Shown here one piece after another: positions 34,244-44,433 of a DNA stretch of 64,000 nt. Origin of the DNA: Mariprofundus sp. (GTDB taxonomy: Bacteria > Pseudomonadota > Zetaproteobacteria > Mariprofundales > Mariprofundaceae); assembly GCA_021772835.1 (NCBI GenBank), contig JAJFLE010000041.1:48177-112176 (forward strand). Reading direction: 5' to 3'. Positions within the stretch are counted from its first letter, which is position 1; each line of letters opens with the position of its first letter. The position numbers were made by a program, and so were the translations under genes. The notes under the pieces are model-generated. The model did not search any database, had not been told where the DNA came from, and was given only the letters and a program-made list of their open reading frames with translations.

Positions 34244-35950
34244 GGGTTCACTTGCATCGTCCACTTTAACTTCACCCGTTACAGCCTCGTCCAATACAAT
34301 ATCCTCTGCTTCATCTATCGCATCATCCGCTGTCGTCTGCTGCGCAAACATCTGCAGTGTTGACTGACCTTTGACACAATAATTTACCTGCCTTTCAATA
34401 TTTTTCATTAATTCAATCAGCGAAACCATATGTCTGACTGTCAACTTTCCGGTTGTCCCCGCTCGCAACAATTGTGCCTTAATGACGTCATAATTGTTTT
34501 CAAGTGCAGCGATTGCAGCAGCTTCTCGCACGAGAATCTCTTCATGCGTAGCCGACTGTTTCACATCATCCAGAATCGCTATGGCCTGACGGCGCATATC
34601 GGCCAGCGCCTCTTCCAGCTCATGAAATACCCCCACCACTTCTTTACTTTGCAACCTGTCGATTTCCTCTGCCATTTCAGCCACATCAATAAAATAGCGC
34701 ATCGATGCCAGTGCCAGAGGCAATGTCTCAGCTATTTCCTCTGGAAGTCCCTTGCGACGCAGCTTTGAGCAGAATGAACCCACAGCATCAGAAAGTTTAT
34801 GCAGGGCTTCCAGATCAACCTGCAAGCGTGGGCTCAAACTGGCCTCGGTATTGATCGCATCCTCAGCCATACGAATAGCAATCGTCTGAATACGCTCTAA
34901 CTCTTTAATCAATGCCTCATGTGCCAACTGCGGTGTACCAATCAGCGTATCATCCAGATATTTCGGCTGCGCCTCATCCTCTTCTGCAGCGACAAACTGT
35001 CGTTTAAGAAACTTCACCAATCTGTTGGTAAACGGCCAGAGTAAAAGTACACCAAGCAAGTTAAACGTTGTGTGAAACAGAGCCAGAAATGTGGCAGGCC
35101 CATCAGACATACCTGCAAACGTCTGAAGCCACTCGATGCCAAACAGAAGAAAAGGTAAAAGCAGCAGTGCTGCTGCTCCGGTAATCACATTGAATATCAC
35201 ATGGCCTGCTGCCATTCTGCGGGCATTGGGCGTAGCTCCAATAGCAGCAATAACAGCGGTAGATGTCGTACCCACGTTGGCACCAATCACCATGCAGGCA
35301 GCAGAAGCAATGGTGATCACCCCACCTGCTGCCGCGGTCAGGGTAATGGCAATGGCTGCACTGGAAGACTGCATCATCAGTGTCATAATAAAACCGATGC
35401 CAATAAAGATGATCAGGCTTAACAAGCCACCCTCTTCAATAGCTTCGAGGGAAATAACGCCCTCTAGCCCCTCAAACCCTGATTTCATTAAATCAATGCC
35501 AAGAAAAAACAGGCCGAAACCTGCGATCACCTTGCCGATGGCTGCATAACGTCCATTCTGAATCAGCAGTGTCATCAACATGCCGATTCCGATGGCTGGC
35601 AAGGCAATTGCTTTCAGATTAACATTAAATCCTACAATGGCTACCAACCAACCGGTCATTGTCGTTCCCAAGTTACTCCCATAGACAACCCGAATTGCGT
35701 CCTTAAGCTTCATCAATCCAGCATTCACGAAACCGATCGTGGCAACGGTAACTGCTCCAGAGGCCTGAACCAGCGAAGTTATCAGGGCACCAGAGAGCAC
35801 ACCCCGAAGCGGGGTTTTGGTCGAACTTCTGAGGATACGCTGCAGTGACTTTCCAGCTGACATTTTCAAGCCGTCGGTCATCAACTCCATGCCAAGCAGG
35901 AACAGTCCAACACCACCAGCCAGCCCGGAAATGATCTGCCAACTCAACAT
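34229..35950 (-). CDS. Na+/phosphate cotransporter with PhoU-like domain
   Basis: A 573-residue inner-membrane transporter of the NptA/PNaS family. Two inverted Na_Pi_cotrans repeats each carry the QASGA or QSSSA signature: LITSLVQASGAVT near 58 and TLMMQSSSAAIAIT near 195. About eight to ten helices are followed by a cytosolic PhoU-like helical domain (about 340-540) and an acidic C-terminal tail. The ATG follows AGAGGTGT. It would import phosphate at the expense of the Na+ gradient, which the adjacent oadGAB pump could supply. Confidence 0.87.
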   Translation of the reverse strand: MLSWQIISGLAGGVGLFLLGMELMTDGLKMSAGKSLQRILRSSTKTPLRGVLSGALITSLVQASGAVTVATIGFVNAGLMKLKDAIRVVYGSNLGTTMTGWLVAIVGFNVNLKAIALPAIGIGMLMTLLIQNGRYAAIGKVIAGFGLFFLGIDLMKSGFEGLEGVISLEAIEEGGLLSLIIFIGIGFIMTLMMQSSSAAIAITLTAAAGGVITIASAACMVIGANVGTTSTAVIAAIGATPNARRMAAGHVIFNVITGAAALLLLPFLLFGIEWLQTFAGMSDGPATFLALFHTTFNLLGVLLLWPFTNRLVKFLKRQFVAAEEDEAQPKYLDDTLIGTPQLAHEALIKELERIQTIAIRMAEDAINTEASLSPRLQVDLEALHKLSDAVGSFCSKLRRKGLPEEIAETLPLALASMRYFIDVAEMAEEIDRLQSKEVVGVFHELEEALADMRRQAIAILDDVKQSATHEEILVREAAAIAALENNYDVIKAQLLRAGTTGKLTVRHMVSLIELMKNIERQVNYCVKGQSTLQMFAQQTTADDAIDEAEDIVLDEAVTGEVKVDDASEPSEKI

Positions 35951-36077
35951 ACACCTCTATAAAACAATCTGGAACAAACGGGAATCATTGTTCTATGATA
36001 GCACGATTCAAAGGGCAATGTGCAGCCTCAACTATTAAGTTATATGCCACTTTTTAAGGATTCATGCATGCCTTTTA

Positions 36078-36554
36078 TCATGCAACAGCGGTTTTTGAAA
36101 TCACTATCCCATCGTTATCAGCATACACATATTCGCCCGGATTAAATACAACACCGGCAAAATGAAGTGGGATATCCATCACACCCTGATTCCGTTTTGT
36201 TGTTTTCCTGGGAATGGTGGCAAGGGCTTTCACGCCGATATTCACCTTAGCCACATCGGCCGAGTCACGGATGCAGCCGTTGATAATCACCCCCTCCCAA
36301 CCATTGGAGGCTCCGAGAGCCGCCATCACATCGCCCATCATCGCACAAAACATAGATGCTGCAGAATCCACCACCAACACCTTACCAGCACCATCAGTTT
36401 CAAATACCGCTTTAAGGTAGGTATTATCCTCCAATGCTTTAAGTGTGACGATCTGGCCTGCAAATGAGTCTCTGCCTCCAAAGTCACGAAAAACCGGAGC
36501 TGCCACCTGCAAGGCTTCAAGATGTTCATCATACAGGTCTGTCGTTTTAAACAT
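36078..36554 (-). CDS. rraA: RraA-like protein / HMG aldolase family
   Basis: A 158-residue single-domain RraA-fold protein. Key parts: GGRDSFAGQIVTLK, GKVLVVDSAAS-FCAMMGDVMA, GWEGVIINGCIRDS with the Arg-Asp that binds metal in the aldolases, and a C-terminal PGEYVYADNDGIV. Members are either regulators of RNase E (RraA) or 4-hydroxy-4-methyl-2-oxoglutarate aldolases that also decarboxylate oxaloacetate. The GX20RD-type motif cannot separate these alone. It lies divergent from oadGAB, an oxaloacetate pathway, so a metabolic role is possible. The start follows GAGGTGGGGG. Confidence 0.82.
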   Translation of the reverse strand: MFKTTDLYDEHLEALQVAAPVFRDFGGRDSFAGQIVTLKALEDNTYLKAVFETDGAGKVLVVDSAASMFCAMMGDVMAALGASNGWEGVIINGCIRDSADVAKVNIGVKALATIPRKTTKRNQGVMDIPLHFAGVVFNPGEYVYADNDGIVISKTAVA

Positions 36555-36778
36555 ATCGCCCCCACCTCAGCAATTATTTCAGCATAAGGCATTGAATACT
36601 AACCATTCCTTCTTTTGAAAGAAAATGAACAGTAAAAATAAACAAAAACAATAAGATATGATTATTTTTCCAAACCTACAATCTCATTGTTCTCTCACCA
36701 ATCAGCATATTCAAAGTAGAATGAAGCAGCCTTTTCACATAGCGTTCACGCCCATATAAAAAGAAATTTCGGAGCGTA

Positions 36779-37015
36779 ATGATAGCGATGAATGAACTAT
36801 TAGCAGAAGGTTTACAGTTGATGGGCGTTGGAATGGGCGTTGTTTTCCTCTTCCTCGGTCTGCTCGTAGGTGTTATTTCACTGGTATCCCGCATCATTCA
36901 GAACGTTGAGGAAAAAGCCGTTGGCGCTGCTGGAACCGCTGATATAAGCAATGACGAGCTGCTTGAGGTTATTACCGAGGCAGTCACACGGTATCGCGTA
37001 GAGCACCACCGCTAA
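36779..37015 (+). CDS. oadG: Oxaloacetate decarboxylase gamma subunit
   Basis: A 78-residue subunit with one N-terminal membrane helix (LMGVGMGVVFLFLGLLVGVI, about 14-34) and a short hydrophilic tail, as in OadG, which stabilises the complex and contributes a metal site. GGAG lies four bases before the ATG; the next ATG at 36788 is the alternative start. It begins the oadGAB operon. Tail acidity and the terminal HHR are in line with a metal-binding end. Confidence 0.87.
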   Translation: MIAMNELLAEGLQLMGVGMGVVFLFLGLLVGVISLVSRIIQNVEEKAVGAAGTADISNDELLEVITEAVTRYRVEHHR

Positions 37016-37047
37016 GAACTTGAAAAGATACCAGGAGAAATCTTCAG

Positions 37048-38835
37048 ATGAATAAGCCACTGGGAATAACCGAACTCGTACTACGTGACGGCCATCAGTC
37101 CCTACTCGCCACACGCATGCGCATTGATGACATGCTTCCCATTGCTGAAAAACTGGATCGGATTGGCTTCTGGTCAATGGAAATATGGGGTGGTGCCACC
37201 TTTGATTCGTGCATTCGCTTTCTCGGAGAGGATCCCTGGGTACGCCTGCGTCTACTGAGCGAGGCTATGCCCAACACCCGCTCCCAGATGCTATTGCGTG
37301 GACAGAACATCCTTGGCTATCGCCATTATGCCGATGATGTGGTCAATGCTTTCGTAGAACGCGCTGCAAAAAATGGCATGGATATATTCCGTATATTTGA
37401 TGCAATGAATGATGTGCGCAACCTAGAAACTGCGGTGAAGGCGACGCTGAGAGTAGGCAAACACGCCCAGGGAACCATATCCTACACAGTCAGCCCAGTG
37501 CACACTCCGGACATGTGGATTGATATGGGCAAACAGCTTGAAGATATGGGCTGCCATTCCATCTGCGTTAAAGATATGGCAGGCCTGCTCAAACCTTATG
37601 TTGCCGAAGAGATGATCACTCGCCTGAAACAGTCTGTTGGCATCCCTATTTCCCTGCATTGCCATGCGACTACCGGCATGAGTACTTCTACAATCATCAA
37701 AGCCGCTGAAGCAGGTGTTGATGTCGTTGATACTTCGATTTCCTCGATGAGCCACACTTATGGGCATTCTGCCACGGAATCTGTTGTTGCCATCCTTGAA
37801 GATGAGAAGCGCGCAACAGGCCTGAATCTGAAGCTGCTTGAAGAGGTTGCTGCTGACTTCAGGGAAGTACGTAAAAAGTACGAAAAATTTGAAGGGTCTC
37901 TGCGCGGCATCGATTCCCGCATTCTTGTCGCCCAGGTGCCGGGCGGCATGTTGACCAATCTTGAAAGCCAGTTGCAACAGCAAAACGCATCTGATCGCTT
38001 TGATGAGGTGCTGAAAGAAATCCCGAAAGTGCGTGAAGACCTTGGTTTCCTGCCACTGGTTACGCCTACATCACAGATTGTCGGGACTCAGGCTGTATTC
38101 AACGTACTTACCGGCGAGCGCTACTCAACCATTACAAAAGAGACAGCTGGCGTACTTAAGGGTGAATACGGAAAAACACCTGCAGATGTGAACAAAGAGC
38201 TGCAGGTAAGAGTTCTTGATGGCGCTAAACCAATCACCTGCCGTCCTGCTGACTTGCTCGATGATGAACTTGATCAGCTAACTGTCGAACTATGTGCTAT
38301 TGCCAATGAAAAGGATTTTGTACTTTCCGACAAACTAATCGAAGATGTATTGATCTATGCCCTGTTCCCTCAGGTAGGACTGAAATACCTGAAAAACCGT
38401 GATAACCCTGATGCCTTTGAACCGGAACCATGGCTGGAAGAAAAACCTGTAAAACCTGCAGCAGTCGGTGTTGCCGAACGCTATAACATCACGGTGAATG
38501 GCAAGGATTACAATGTCGTGGTTTCACCGGAAGGTGAGGTCACTTCGCTTCATCCCGCAGCCATGGCTGTAGGCTCTATACCTGCAGCAAGCCCCGCTGC
38601 AGCTCCGGCTGTGAATACACCGGCAACTTCGGTCGGTGCTCCCATGGCTGGCAATATCTTCAAAATCAATGTGGCACCGAACCAGCACGTTAACGATGGC
38701 GATATCATTCTGATAATGGAAGCGATGAAGATGGAAACCGAAGTACGCTCCACCCATAGCGGCACCATTGTCAGCATCGAGGTTAAAGAAGGTGATACCG
38801 TGGATGTTGGCCAGGCACTGGTCACGATTGCCTGA
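37048..38835 (+). CDS. oadA: Oxaloacetate decarboxylase alpha subunit (biotin-dependent)
   Basis: A 595-residue carboxyltransferase that moves CO2 from oxaloacetate to biotin. The N-terminal carboxyltransferase barrel (about 1-300) has [12 protein letters not shown], a conserved catalytic Lys near CVKDMAGLL and metal His in HCHATTG. A conserved PYC_OADA middle domain follows. A Pro/Ala-rich linker (about 505-530) leads to a biotinyl domain with the EAMKMET motif near 557. The start follows CAGGAGAAATC. Pyruvate carboxylase subunit B is the main alternative, but adjacent oadG and oadB settle it. Confidence 0.95.
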   Translation: MNKPLGITELVLRDGHQSLLATRMRIDDMLPIAEKLDRIGFWSMEIWGGATFDSCIRFLGEDPWVRLRLLSEAMPNTRSQMLLRGQNILGYRHYADDVVNAFVERAAKNGMDIFRIFDAMNDVRNLETAVKATLRVGKHAQGTISYTVSPVHTPDMWIDMGKQLEDMGCHSICVKDMAGLLKPYVAEEMITRLKQSVGIPISLHCHATTGMSTSTIIKAAEAGVDVVDTSISSMSHTYGHSATESVVAILEDEKRATGLNLKLLEEVAADFREVRKKYEKFEGSLRGIDSRILVAQVPGGMLTNLESQLQQQNASDRFDEVLKEIPKVREDLGFLPLVTPTSQIVGTQAVFNVLTGERYSTITKETAGVLKGEYGKTPADVNKELQVRVLDGAKPITCRPADLLDDELDQLTVELCAIANEKDFVLSDKLIEDVLIYALFPQVGLKYLKNRDNPDAFEPEPWLEEKPVKPAAVGVAERYNITVNGKDYNVVVSPEGEVTSLHPAAMAVGSIPAASPAAAPAVNTPATSVGAPMAGNIFKINVAPNQHVNDGDIILIMEAMKMETEVRSTHSGTIVSIEVKEGDTVDVGQALVTIA

Positions 38836-38867
38836 TATCTTTTCGATAAGCGAGCGAATACATCACT

Positions 38868-40007
38868 ATGCAGAATGAACTGTTAGATAAACTCTGGGTC
38901 ACCACAGGTATTGCCAACTTCGAGTGGGGGCAGATACTCATGATTGGCGTGGGCCTGCTGCTGCTCTTTCTGGCCATCGTCAAAAAATTCGAACCTCTGT
39001 TACTGGTTCCCATCGGTTTCGGTGCCATACTAAGTAATATTCCGGTCGCCGAAATTTCCGGCCCTGATGGCTTGCTAGGCATGATCTACCATGTCGGCAT
39101 TGAAACCGGCATTTTCCCGCTGTTGATTTTTATGGGTGTAGGCGCCCTCACCGACTTTGGTGCACTGATCGCCATGCCGAGAACACTGATGCTCGGTGCT
39201 GCGGCTCAGTTCGGCATCTTCACCACACTGATCGGTGCACTGGCGCTGAATATGATACCGGGCTTTGAGTTCAGCCTCGCAGATGCTGCTGCCATCGGCA
39301 TTATCGGTGGCGCGGATGGCCCGACAGCCATCTTCCTGGCATCAAGACTTGCGCCTGACCTGCTTGGTGCGATTGCAGTCGCCGCTTACTCCTACATGGC
39401 CCTCGTTCCACTCATTCAGCCACCAATCATGAAGCTGTTGACCACTGAAAAAGAGCGCAAGATCAAGATGACTCAGCTGCGTCACGTCAGCCGCACAGAA
39501 AAGATCATTTTCCCGCTCACCGTTCTGTTACTCTGCGTCATATTTCTGCCTACAGCAGCACCGCTGATCGGCATGCTAACTTTCGGCAACCTGTTGCGTG
39601 AATGCGGCGTGGTAGATCGTCTGTCAAATGCATCGCAAAATGAGATCATTAACACAGTCACCATCTTCCTTGGACTGGCAGTAGGCTCCAAACTATCGGC
39701 TGAGAAGTTCCTCAATGTTGAAACACTGGGTATTCTGGTGCTTGGTATGCTGGCATTCGCCGTCGGTACGGCCGCAGGCATCCTGATGGGCAAACTGATG
39801 TGTCGCCTCAGTGGTGGTAAAATCAATCCTCTGATCGGCGCAGCCGGTGTATCTGCCGTACCCATGGCAGCCCGTGTGGTGAACAAGGTAGGTCTGGAAG
39901 CGGATCATCATAACTTCCTGCTCATGCATGCCATGGGCCCGAATGTGGCAGGCGTGATCGGTTCAGCCGTGGCCGCGGGTATCCTGTTGGCAATTGTTGG
40001 CGGATAA
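38868..40007 (+). CDS. oadB: Oxaloacetate decarboxylase beta subunit, Na+ pump
   Basis: A 379-residue inner-membrane subunit that decarboxylates carboxybiotin and exports two Na+ per turnover. Around nine to eleven hydrophobic segments are visible. Family signatures are [20 protein letters not shown] (about 147) and the C-terminal [23 protein letters not shown]; the conserved Asp needed for Na+ lies in the first of these. AGCGAG precedes the ATG. The next gene starts 16 bases downstream. With NptA this gives a marine-type sodium circuit. Confidence 0.95.
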   Translation: MQNELLDKLWVTTGIANFEWGQILMIGVGLLLLFLAIVKKFEPLLLVPIGFGAILSNIPVAEISGPDGLLGMIYHVGIETGIFPLLIFMGVGALTDFGALIAMPRTLMLGAAAQFGIFTTLIGALALNMIPGFEFSLADAAAIGIIGGADGPTAIFLASRLAPDLLGAIAVAAYSYMALVPLIQPPIMKLLTTEKERKIKMTQLRHVSRTEKIIFPLTVLLLCVIFLPTAAPLIGMLTFGNLLRECGVVDRLSNASQNEIINTVTIFLGLAVGSKLSAEKFLNVETLGILVLGMLAFAVGTAAGILMGKLMCRLSGGKINPLIGAAGVSAVPMAARVVNKVGLEADHHNFLLMHAMGPNVAGVIGSAVAAGILLAIVGG

Positions 40008-40023
40008 GAGTCAGTTACTACTC

Positions 40024-40470
40024 ATGAACGTTTCTAATAACACCCGGGTTTCCATTCACTACACCCTGAGCAAACCGAATGGTGACATTATTGAATCGTC
40101 GCGTGATGGTGAACCACTCGACTACATACACGGCACTGACGCACTGGTTCCGGGTCTGGAAAAAGAACTGGCAGGTAAATCCGCAGGTGATCGTATTGTT
40201 GTGAGCATTCAACCAGAAGATGGTTACGGGCCACGTAGTGATCAACTGATCCAAAATATTTCCCGCGATATATTTCATTATGATGGTGAAATCGAATTGG
40301 GCATGCGCTTTCAGGCTGACACCGGCAATGGCATTGAACTGGTAACCGTCATCAATATTGATGATAAAACCATCACCGTTGATGCCAACCACCCTTTAGC
40401 CGGTGAAACATTGAACTTTACTGTTGATATCGCAGCCGTTCGTGAAAACACAGAGGCTCAAAGCTCATAA
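40024..40470 (+). CDS. FKBP-type peptidyl-prolyl isomerase (SlyD-like)
   Basis: A 148-residue cytoplasmic FKBP with an insert-in-flap domain: VSIHYTLSKPNGDIIESS, LVPGLEKELAGKSAGDR, PEDGYGPR and a second FKBP-like half to DANHPLAGETLNF, the FKBP/SlyD order. The His-rich metal-binding tail of SlyD is absent. Translation can be extended to 39994 by a TTG, but the ATG at 40024 begins at the conserved strand. It is close behind oadB and probably co-transcribed, without an obvious functional link. Confidence 0.88.
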   Translation: MNVSNNTRVSIHYTLSKPNGDIIESSRDGEPLDYIHGTDALVPGLEKELAGKSAGDRIVVSIQPEDGYGPRSDQLIQNISRDIFHYDGEIELGMRFQADTGNGIELVTVINIDDKTITVDANHPLAGETLNFTVDIAAVRENTEAQSS

Positions 40471-40593
40471 CCCCCCTCAAAATCAACCCTTTCAGAAAAA
40501 AAATATGAGAAAACCCGGCTTGATATAAACATCCGTTTCTGGTATAAATAGTTCTGTTCGAAGGCTTACATCTCATCACAAAGGAGGATGCTT

Positions 40594-40770
40594 ATGCTCG
40601 GTAGACACCAACACACCTCACCTGAGGAAACCACGCTGGTCACTCTGGAATGGAGAAGGATTCATCAGTGGCACACTCAGGAAAAAAGACGTTTAAAAAG
40701 GGCCATGAACAAGCGCATGAGGCAGTGTGATAAGCACGAGGCTAGGGCCGCCTTAATCCTGACCGTTTAA
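40594..40770 (+). CDS. Small basic hypothetical protein
   Basis: A 58-residue, strongly basic protein (RRLKRAMNKRMR core) preceded by AAAGGAGG at good spacing for the second of two ATGs. It is followed 20 bases later by a strong terminator. This gives a compact ribosome binding site-ORF-terminator unit, so a genuine small protein is likely. No family was recognised; nucleic-acid binding is possible from charge. Confidence 0.55.
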   Translation: MLGRHQHTSPEETTLVTLEWRRIHQWHTQEKRRLKRAMNKRMRQCDKHEARAALILTV

Positions 40771-40789
40771 TTACCGTAAAAACTGATAA

Positions 40790-40826
40790 GAAAGCCCTCC
40801 AGATTGAAAGATGCGGAGGGCTTTCA
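40790..40826 (+). terminator. Rho-independent terminator
   Basis: AAAGCCCTCC pairs with GGAGGGCTTT around a 14-base loop, 20 bases downstream of the small basic gene and ten bases before the convergent stop of the kinase-like gene. Confidence 0.8.
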
Positions 40827-40835
40827 AGTTTCGGG

Positions 40836-41807
40836 CTATAGATTCCTGACTACCTCTAAAGCCACTCGTTTGTTGTAATCATTAATCTTCCAGTGTGTCG
40901 GCATCCAACCGACCAGAAATCGATAGAAGTCTGTCTGAGCGAGCGGAAACAGTGCTCGCCACTCCGCTTCCAATGCAACAAAATCCACGCACTGATCACG
41001 TATATCCAGTGCTTTTCTCAGTTCTGAGAAATAGCAGTCCAGCAACATTGCTTCAAACGTTTCATGGTCACTGTCACCCAGACAGCTGCCGAGAAAATAC
41101 GCTACATCCTTCATGCCACAACCACCACCGACATACTGAAAATCCACCGCAGCAACACCTTTGCCATTTGCTGAAAAACAGAAGTTGGCCAGCTTGGCGT
41201 CACCATGCACCAGCGTCTGGAATTTTGCCTGGCTCAACAGCGAATCCATGACAGGTGCCGCGTCACGCAGATCGTTATCATCCATAACGGCCAATTCATC
41301 CGGTCGTGTCGCCAAATGCCAGTAGGTACCGGTCTGCCATAGTCCGGAAGGGTTCTGCCCCATATAGGTGGCATGGAAGTTCGCCAACCACGTCAGGCAC
41401 AGCCTCACCCCATCCAGATCAAGTCTTGACCTGCGCACAGGAAAACCAGCGGCATCCAGATCTTCCAATACGATCACATGTTCCTCACCTATCGTTTCTG
41501 AGGCATAACAGTGTGGCACCCTGCACAAATCATTGCAGCACAGCGCCCAATCATGATACCAGGCCATCTCCACTTCATAGGATTTCACCTTGCGCTGGTG
41601 TGACAGATCGTTATGCCAACCACGCGGATGATTCACTGTGGACGGGAAGATCACATGCTTGAGCACAGCGCTCTGCATCTCTGCCCCGCTCAATCCATAA
41701 CGCACGATCTCCCCATAACCGCTCCACAATGACTGGATCACTTCCCCCCGCTCAGTGGATACCGCCCCTGTGGATTTCAGAACAATCTCATGCAATTGTC
41801 TGTTCAT
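40836..41807 (-). CDS. Aminoglycoside phosphotransferase-like / ecdysteroid kinase-like protein
   Basis: A 323-residue protein-kinase-like (APH/EcKL) phosphotransferase. Catalytic loop [11 protein letters not shown] (about 200) has the HGD aspartate and Asn; metal aspartate follows in [11 protein letters not shown]; the N-terminal lobe has an [12 protein letters not shown] hinge. It resembles the EcKinase/DUF1679 branch more than drug-modifying APH enzymes, so the substrate is probably a small alcohol or sterol-like molecule, not established. Single gene; the next gene on the same strand is an MFS transporter. Confidence 0.8.
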   Translation of the reverse strand: MNRQLHEIVLKSTGAVSTERGEVIQSLWSGYGEIVRYGLSGAEMQSAVLKHVIFPSTVNHPRGWHNDLSHQRKVKSYEVEMAWYHDWALCCNDLCRVPHCYASETIGEEHVIVLEDLDAAGFPVRRSRLDLDGVRLCLTWLANFHATYMGQNPSGLWQTGTYWHLATRPDELAVMDDNDLRDAAPVMDSLLSQAKFQTLVHGDAKLANFCFSANGKGVAAVDFQYVGGGCGMKDVAYFLGSCLGDSDHETFEAMLLDCYFSELRKALDIRDQCVDFVALEAEWRALFPLAQTDFYRFLVGWMPTHWKINDYNKRVALEVVRNL

Positions 41808-41861
41808 ATGTTATTTCTCTTTACAGGAAAAAGTTGCATTGCCATGCTCATCACTTGCAAA

Positions 41862-43067
41862 TCAGCAAGTCTCCTGAGCTGCTACCGGCATGTTATCAGC
41901 CTTACGCCCTACCCAGATGATGCTTATCATAATCAGTAATAACAGCGGCAGCACACCCAGGTTCACAGCCTGCCATCCCAGGTGGTGATGCAATGCCCCC
42001 GCAGTAAGTGACGCGGCTGCAACCGTGGTGAATACAAAGAAGTCATTGAAGGCTTGAACCTTGGCCCGTTCCACCGGATGATAGGTTTCAGTCAGCAGTG
42101 TGGTTGCACCCACAAAGAGAAAGTTCCAGCTGACGCCCAACAATATCAACGACAGCCAGAAGTGGTTTTCACTGGTGCCTAGCAGATTGATCACTACGCA
42201 AAGGACAGCAAGCAGGGCACCGACAAACATCACACGTAACACGCCAAAACGACATATCAATGAACCTGTGAAAAATGCAGGTGCAAACATACCCAGCAAG
42301 TGCCACTGAATAACGAATGCTATTTGATCAAATGACTGGGCATGATGAGCCATGGCAAGTGGCGTTGCTGTCATGATCAATGACATCACACCATACCCCA
42401 ACATGCCGCATACCACGGCAGCCATAAACTTGGGTTGCCTCATAATAACCCTGAGTGAACGTTCTTCATCACTATCTCCCGACTGACTCATGGTGAGATG
42501 GGGTGGCAGCTTAAGAAAACTCAAGGCAAGCAAGGCGAGCAGATAAAACCCTGTTAAAGCCGCATAACTGCCGGCAAACGGAGCGACATCAATCACGTCA
42601 TGCGTGATATTAGCTACATTGGTGCCCACAAAGGCTGCAACCACCCCACCTGCCAGCACATAGGAGATTGCACGGCTTTTATGGCCATGATCCACCGCAT
42701 CTGCCGCTGAAAAGCGATAGTAGCTGGCAAAGCCATTGAAAATACCGATCAGCATATTACCAACAACAAAGAGCCAGAAATCAGTTTCAAGAATGGCGAA
42801 TAACGAGATAAGGCTACCGCTAATGCCAAACAGCGTGGACAGCATAAAACCATTTTTTCGACCTATCTTTTCCATCAGCAGTGCAGCAGGAATCGAAGTG
42901 CACATCGTTGCAATCGCCATCAATGCAACAGGCAGTGTGGCGAATGACTTGTCATCACTCAGTGCAAGGCCGACCAGTGCCGATGTAGTGAGAAGCAGTG
43001 ATAAAGCACTGACCATCAGTGCCTGGCTCAATGCCAGCAGTGGTACATTACGTGTGAAAGAGGTCAC
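41862..43067 (-). CDS. Major facilitator superfamily transporter
   Basis: A 401-residue inner-membrane protein with about twelve hydrophobic segments. The loop between helices 2 and 3 reads LLMEKIGRKNGF, a variant of the MFS signature, and the central loop around LTMSQSGDSDEERS separates the halves. The substrate is unknown. Translation starts with GTG after AGGAGA. It lies 54 bases upstream of the kinase-like gene on the same strand; the pairing may reflect transport and phosphorylation of one substrate, which is speculative. Confidence 0.82.
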   Translation of the reverse strand: MTSFTRNVPLLALSQALMVSALSLLLTTSALVGLALSDDKSFATLPVALMAIATMCTSIPAALLMEKIGRKNGFMLSTLFGISGSLISLFAILETDFWLFVVGNMLIGIFNGFASYYRFSAADAVDHGHKSRAISYVLAGGVVAAFVGTNVANITHDVIDVAPFAGSYAALTGFYLLALLALSFLKLPPHLTMSQSGDSDEERSLRVIMRQPKFMAAVVCGMLGYGVMSLIMTATPLAMAHHAQSFDQIAFVIQWHLLGMFAPAFFTGSLICRFGVLRVMFVGALLAVLCVVINLLGTSENHFWLSLILLGVSWNFLFVGATTLLTETYHPVERAKVQAFNDFFVFTTVAAASLTAGALHHHLGWQAVNLGVLPLLLLIMISIIWVGRKADNMPVAAQETC

Positions 43068-43271
43068 AAGGTCAGTCTCCTGTTGAAGATTATATACATA
43101 TCCGGCAAGTAACTGCCGATAAGCCTATTGCTACAATGCAGTGTTGCAATCGCTGTAGTCGCAGCTGGCAAGCTGGTAAAAACCATTTCCCCCTAGCGAT
43201 GCAAGTGTTGTTCTGCCATGGCATATGCTTATGTTCAAGCGCAGACTCATTGTATAAAACTGGGAGTAACC

Positions 43272-43589
43272 ATGTCGCACACTTCACCAACTGCCATTCG
43301 CAGCATGCTCAAGGATGCCCGAATGGAGATTGATTGGGATGATGACCATAAAAGCATCTATTCGCATGAACACCTTCGCATGGAATGCCCCTGTGCTGAC
43401 TGCCGTGGCCATACGCCCGATCAGGCCAAGGTCATCACAGGCAAGGAAAATGTACATGCAAGACATATCGAGATAATCGGAAACTATGCCATTCGTATCG
43501 AGTTTGATGATGGGCACGGCACCGGTTTATACACATTCTCCAGCCTTCGCGACGCATTGTGTCAATGTCCGGATTGTCTGACTCAATAA
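43272..43589 (+). CDS. DUF971-domain protein
   Basis: A 105-residue protein made of a DUF971 domain, related to the N-terminal domain of gamma-butyrobetaine hydroxylase. It has a zinc/iron-type cysteine set: CPCADCRG and CQCPDC at the end. DUF971 proteins occur beside Fe-S assembly and Mrp/ApbC genes in many proteobacteria; none of those is nearby. The ATG at 43272 follows GGGAGTAACC and gives the conserved start. Confidence 0.85.
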   Translation: MSHTSPTAIRSMLKDARMEIDWDDDHKSIYSHEHLRMECPCADCRGHTPDQAKVITGKENVHARHIEIIGNYAIRIEFDDGHGTGLYTFSSLRDALCQCPDCLTQ

Positions 43590-43616
43590 ATCATCTGTTC
43601 GTCTGATCACCCCGGA

Positions 43617-44000
43617 ATGAGTAGAGTCGGCACTATGGTTGCATATAAGGTATTAGGGTTCCTGTTATTAGGCTTGGGCTTTATTGGCATCTTCCTGCCG
43701 CTACTACCCACCACTCCCTTCATCCTTGTCGCTGCAGGCTGTTTCGCAAAATCATCCGAACGTTGGCATCGATGGTTGCTGAACAATAGAACCTTCGGCC
43801 CGATGATCAAAAACTGGCAGGAACACGAGTGCATATCCTGCAATTCCAGGCGTATCGCTCTCTTATCCGTAACTCTGTTTGGCGGGTACTCAGTCGCCTT
43901 TGCACTGGCAGACCCATATCTCATTGCCTTTGGTGCAACCCTGATCCTGTTCACCCTCATTTACCTGTTACGCATGAAGGTATGTGAACACAAAACCTAA
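43617..44000 (+). CDS. DUF454 (YbaN-like) inner-membrane protein
   Basis: A 127-residue DUF454 protein with a hydrophobic N-terminal helix (LGFLLLGLGFIGIFLPLLP), the family PLLPTTPFILVAAGCFAKSS block, and two C-terminal helices. Function is unknown in the family. The ATG at 43635 is an alternative start. It follows the DUF971 gene by 27 bases, so the two may be co-transcribed. Confidence 0.82.
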   Translation: MSRVGTMVAYKVLGFLLLGLGFIGIFLPLLPTTPFILVAAGCFAKSSERWHRWLLNNRTFGPMIKNWQEHECISCNSRRIALLSVTLFGGYSVAFALADPYLIAFGATLILFTLIYLLRMKVCEHKT

Positions 44001-44002
44001 GC

Positions 44003-44338
44003 TCAAACCTCAGTCTTGCGCTCGAAGCAGTGCACCCAGACTTGTGAATCGCCTTTCCACTCCATGCCTTTGTGCATTTTCAGAATCAATGCCTTATACA
44101 TTTCCAGCGACGGATAACCTTCGGCCTGAGCATCCGCATCGCTCATCTCACCAAGAGTTTGACGTTTCAGTGCAGTAATAATAAAGGGTACCCCGTCCAG
44201 CTCAAACTCTTCATTCGGGTATGCATAAACACCGTCACGACGCTGCTCCGTTTTTGTGCCTGCAAGAGTTGCAGCAACCAGCTTCGGATGACTTACGAGG
44301 CGGCTGATGTCGCATGTTTTTTCAGGAAAATCATTCAT
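44003..44338 (-). CDS. ASCH-domain protein
   Basis: A 111-residue protein with an ASCH-like fold: a first strand with AGTKTEQRR, a GVPFIITALKRQTLGEM strand-turn and a final HKGMEWKGDSQVWVHCFE. ASCH domains bind RNA or nucleotides, or cleave them in the amidohydrolase branch; activity here is unknown. The ATG at 44338 is preceded by GGAGAT. It converges with the DUF454 gene with two bases between stops. Confidence 0.72.
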   Translation of the reverse strand: MNDFPEKTCDISRLVSHPKLVAATLAGTKTEQRRDGVYAYPNEEFELDGVPFIITALKRQTLGEMSDADAQAEGYPSLEMYKALILKMHKGMEWKGDSQVWVHCFERKTEV

Positions 44339-44433
44339 TTTATCTCCGTGTATCAAATTGAATCCATGTGGATACTTCACAAATGTAGAAAATAACAACC
44401 ATTGTGGCTCCAGTGCTTACTCTACATTTCGTT

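Noticed and set aside
40836..43067. Antibiotic resistance cassette from the APH-like gene with MFS transporter
   Set aside because: The kinase resembles the EcKinase branch more than drug-modifying APH, and there are no mobile-element marks around the pair.
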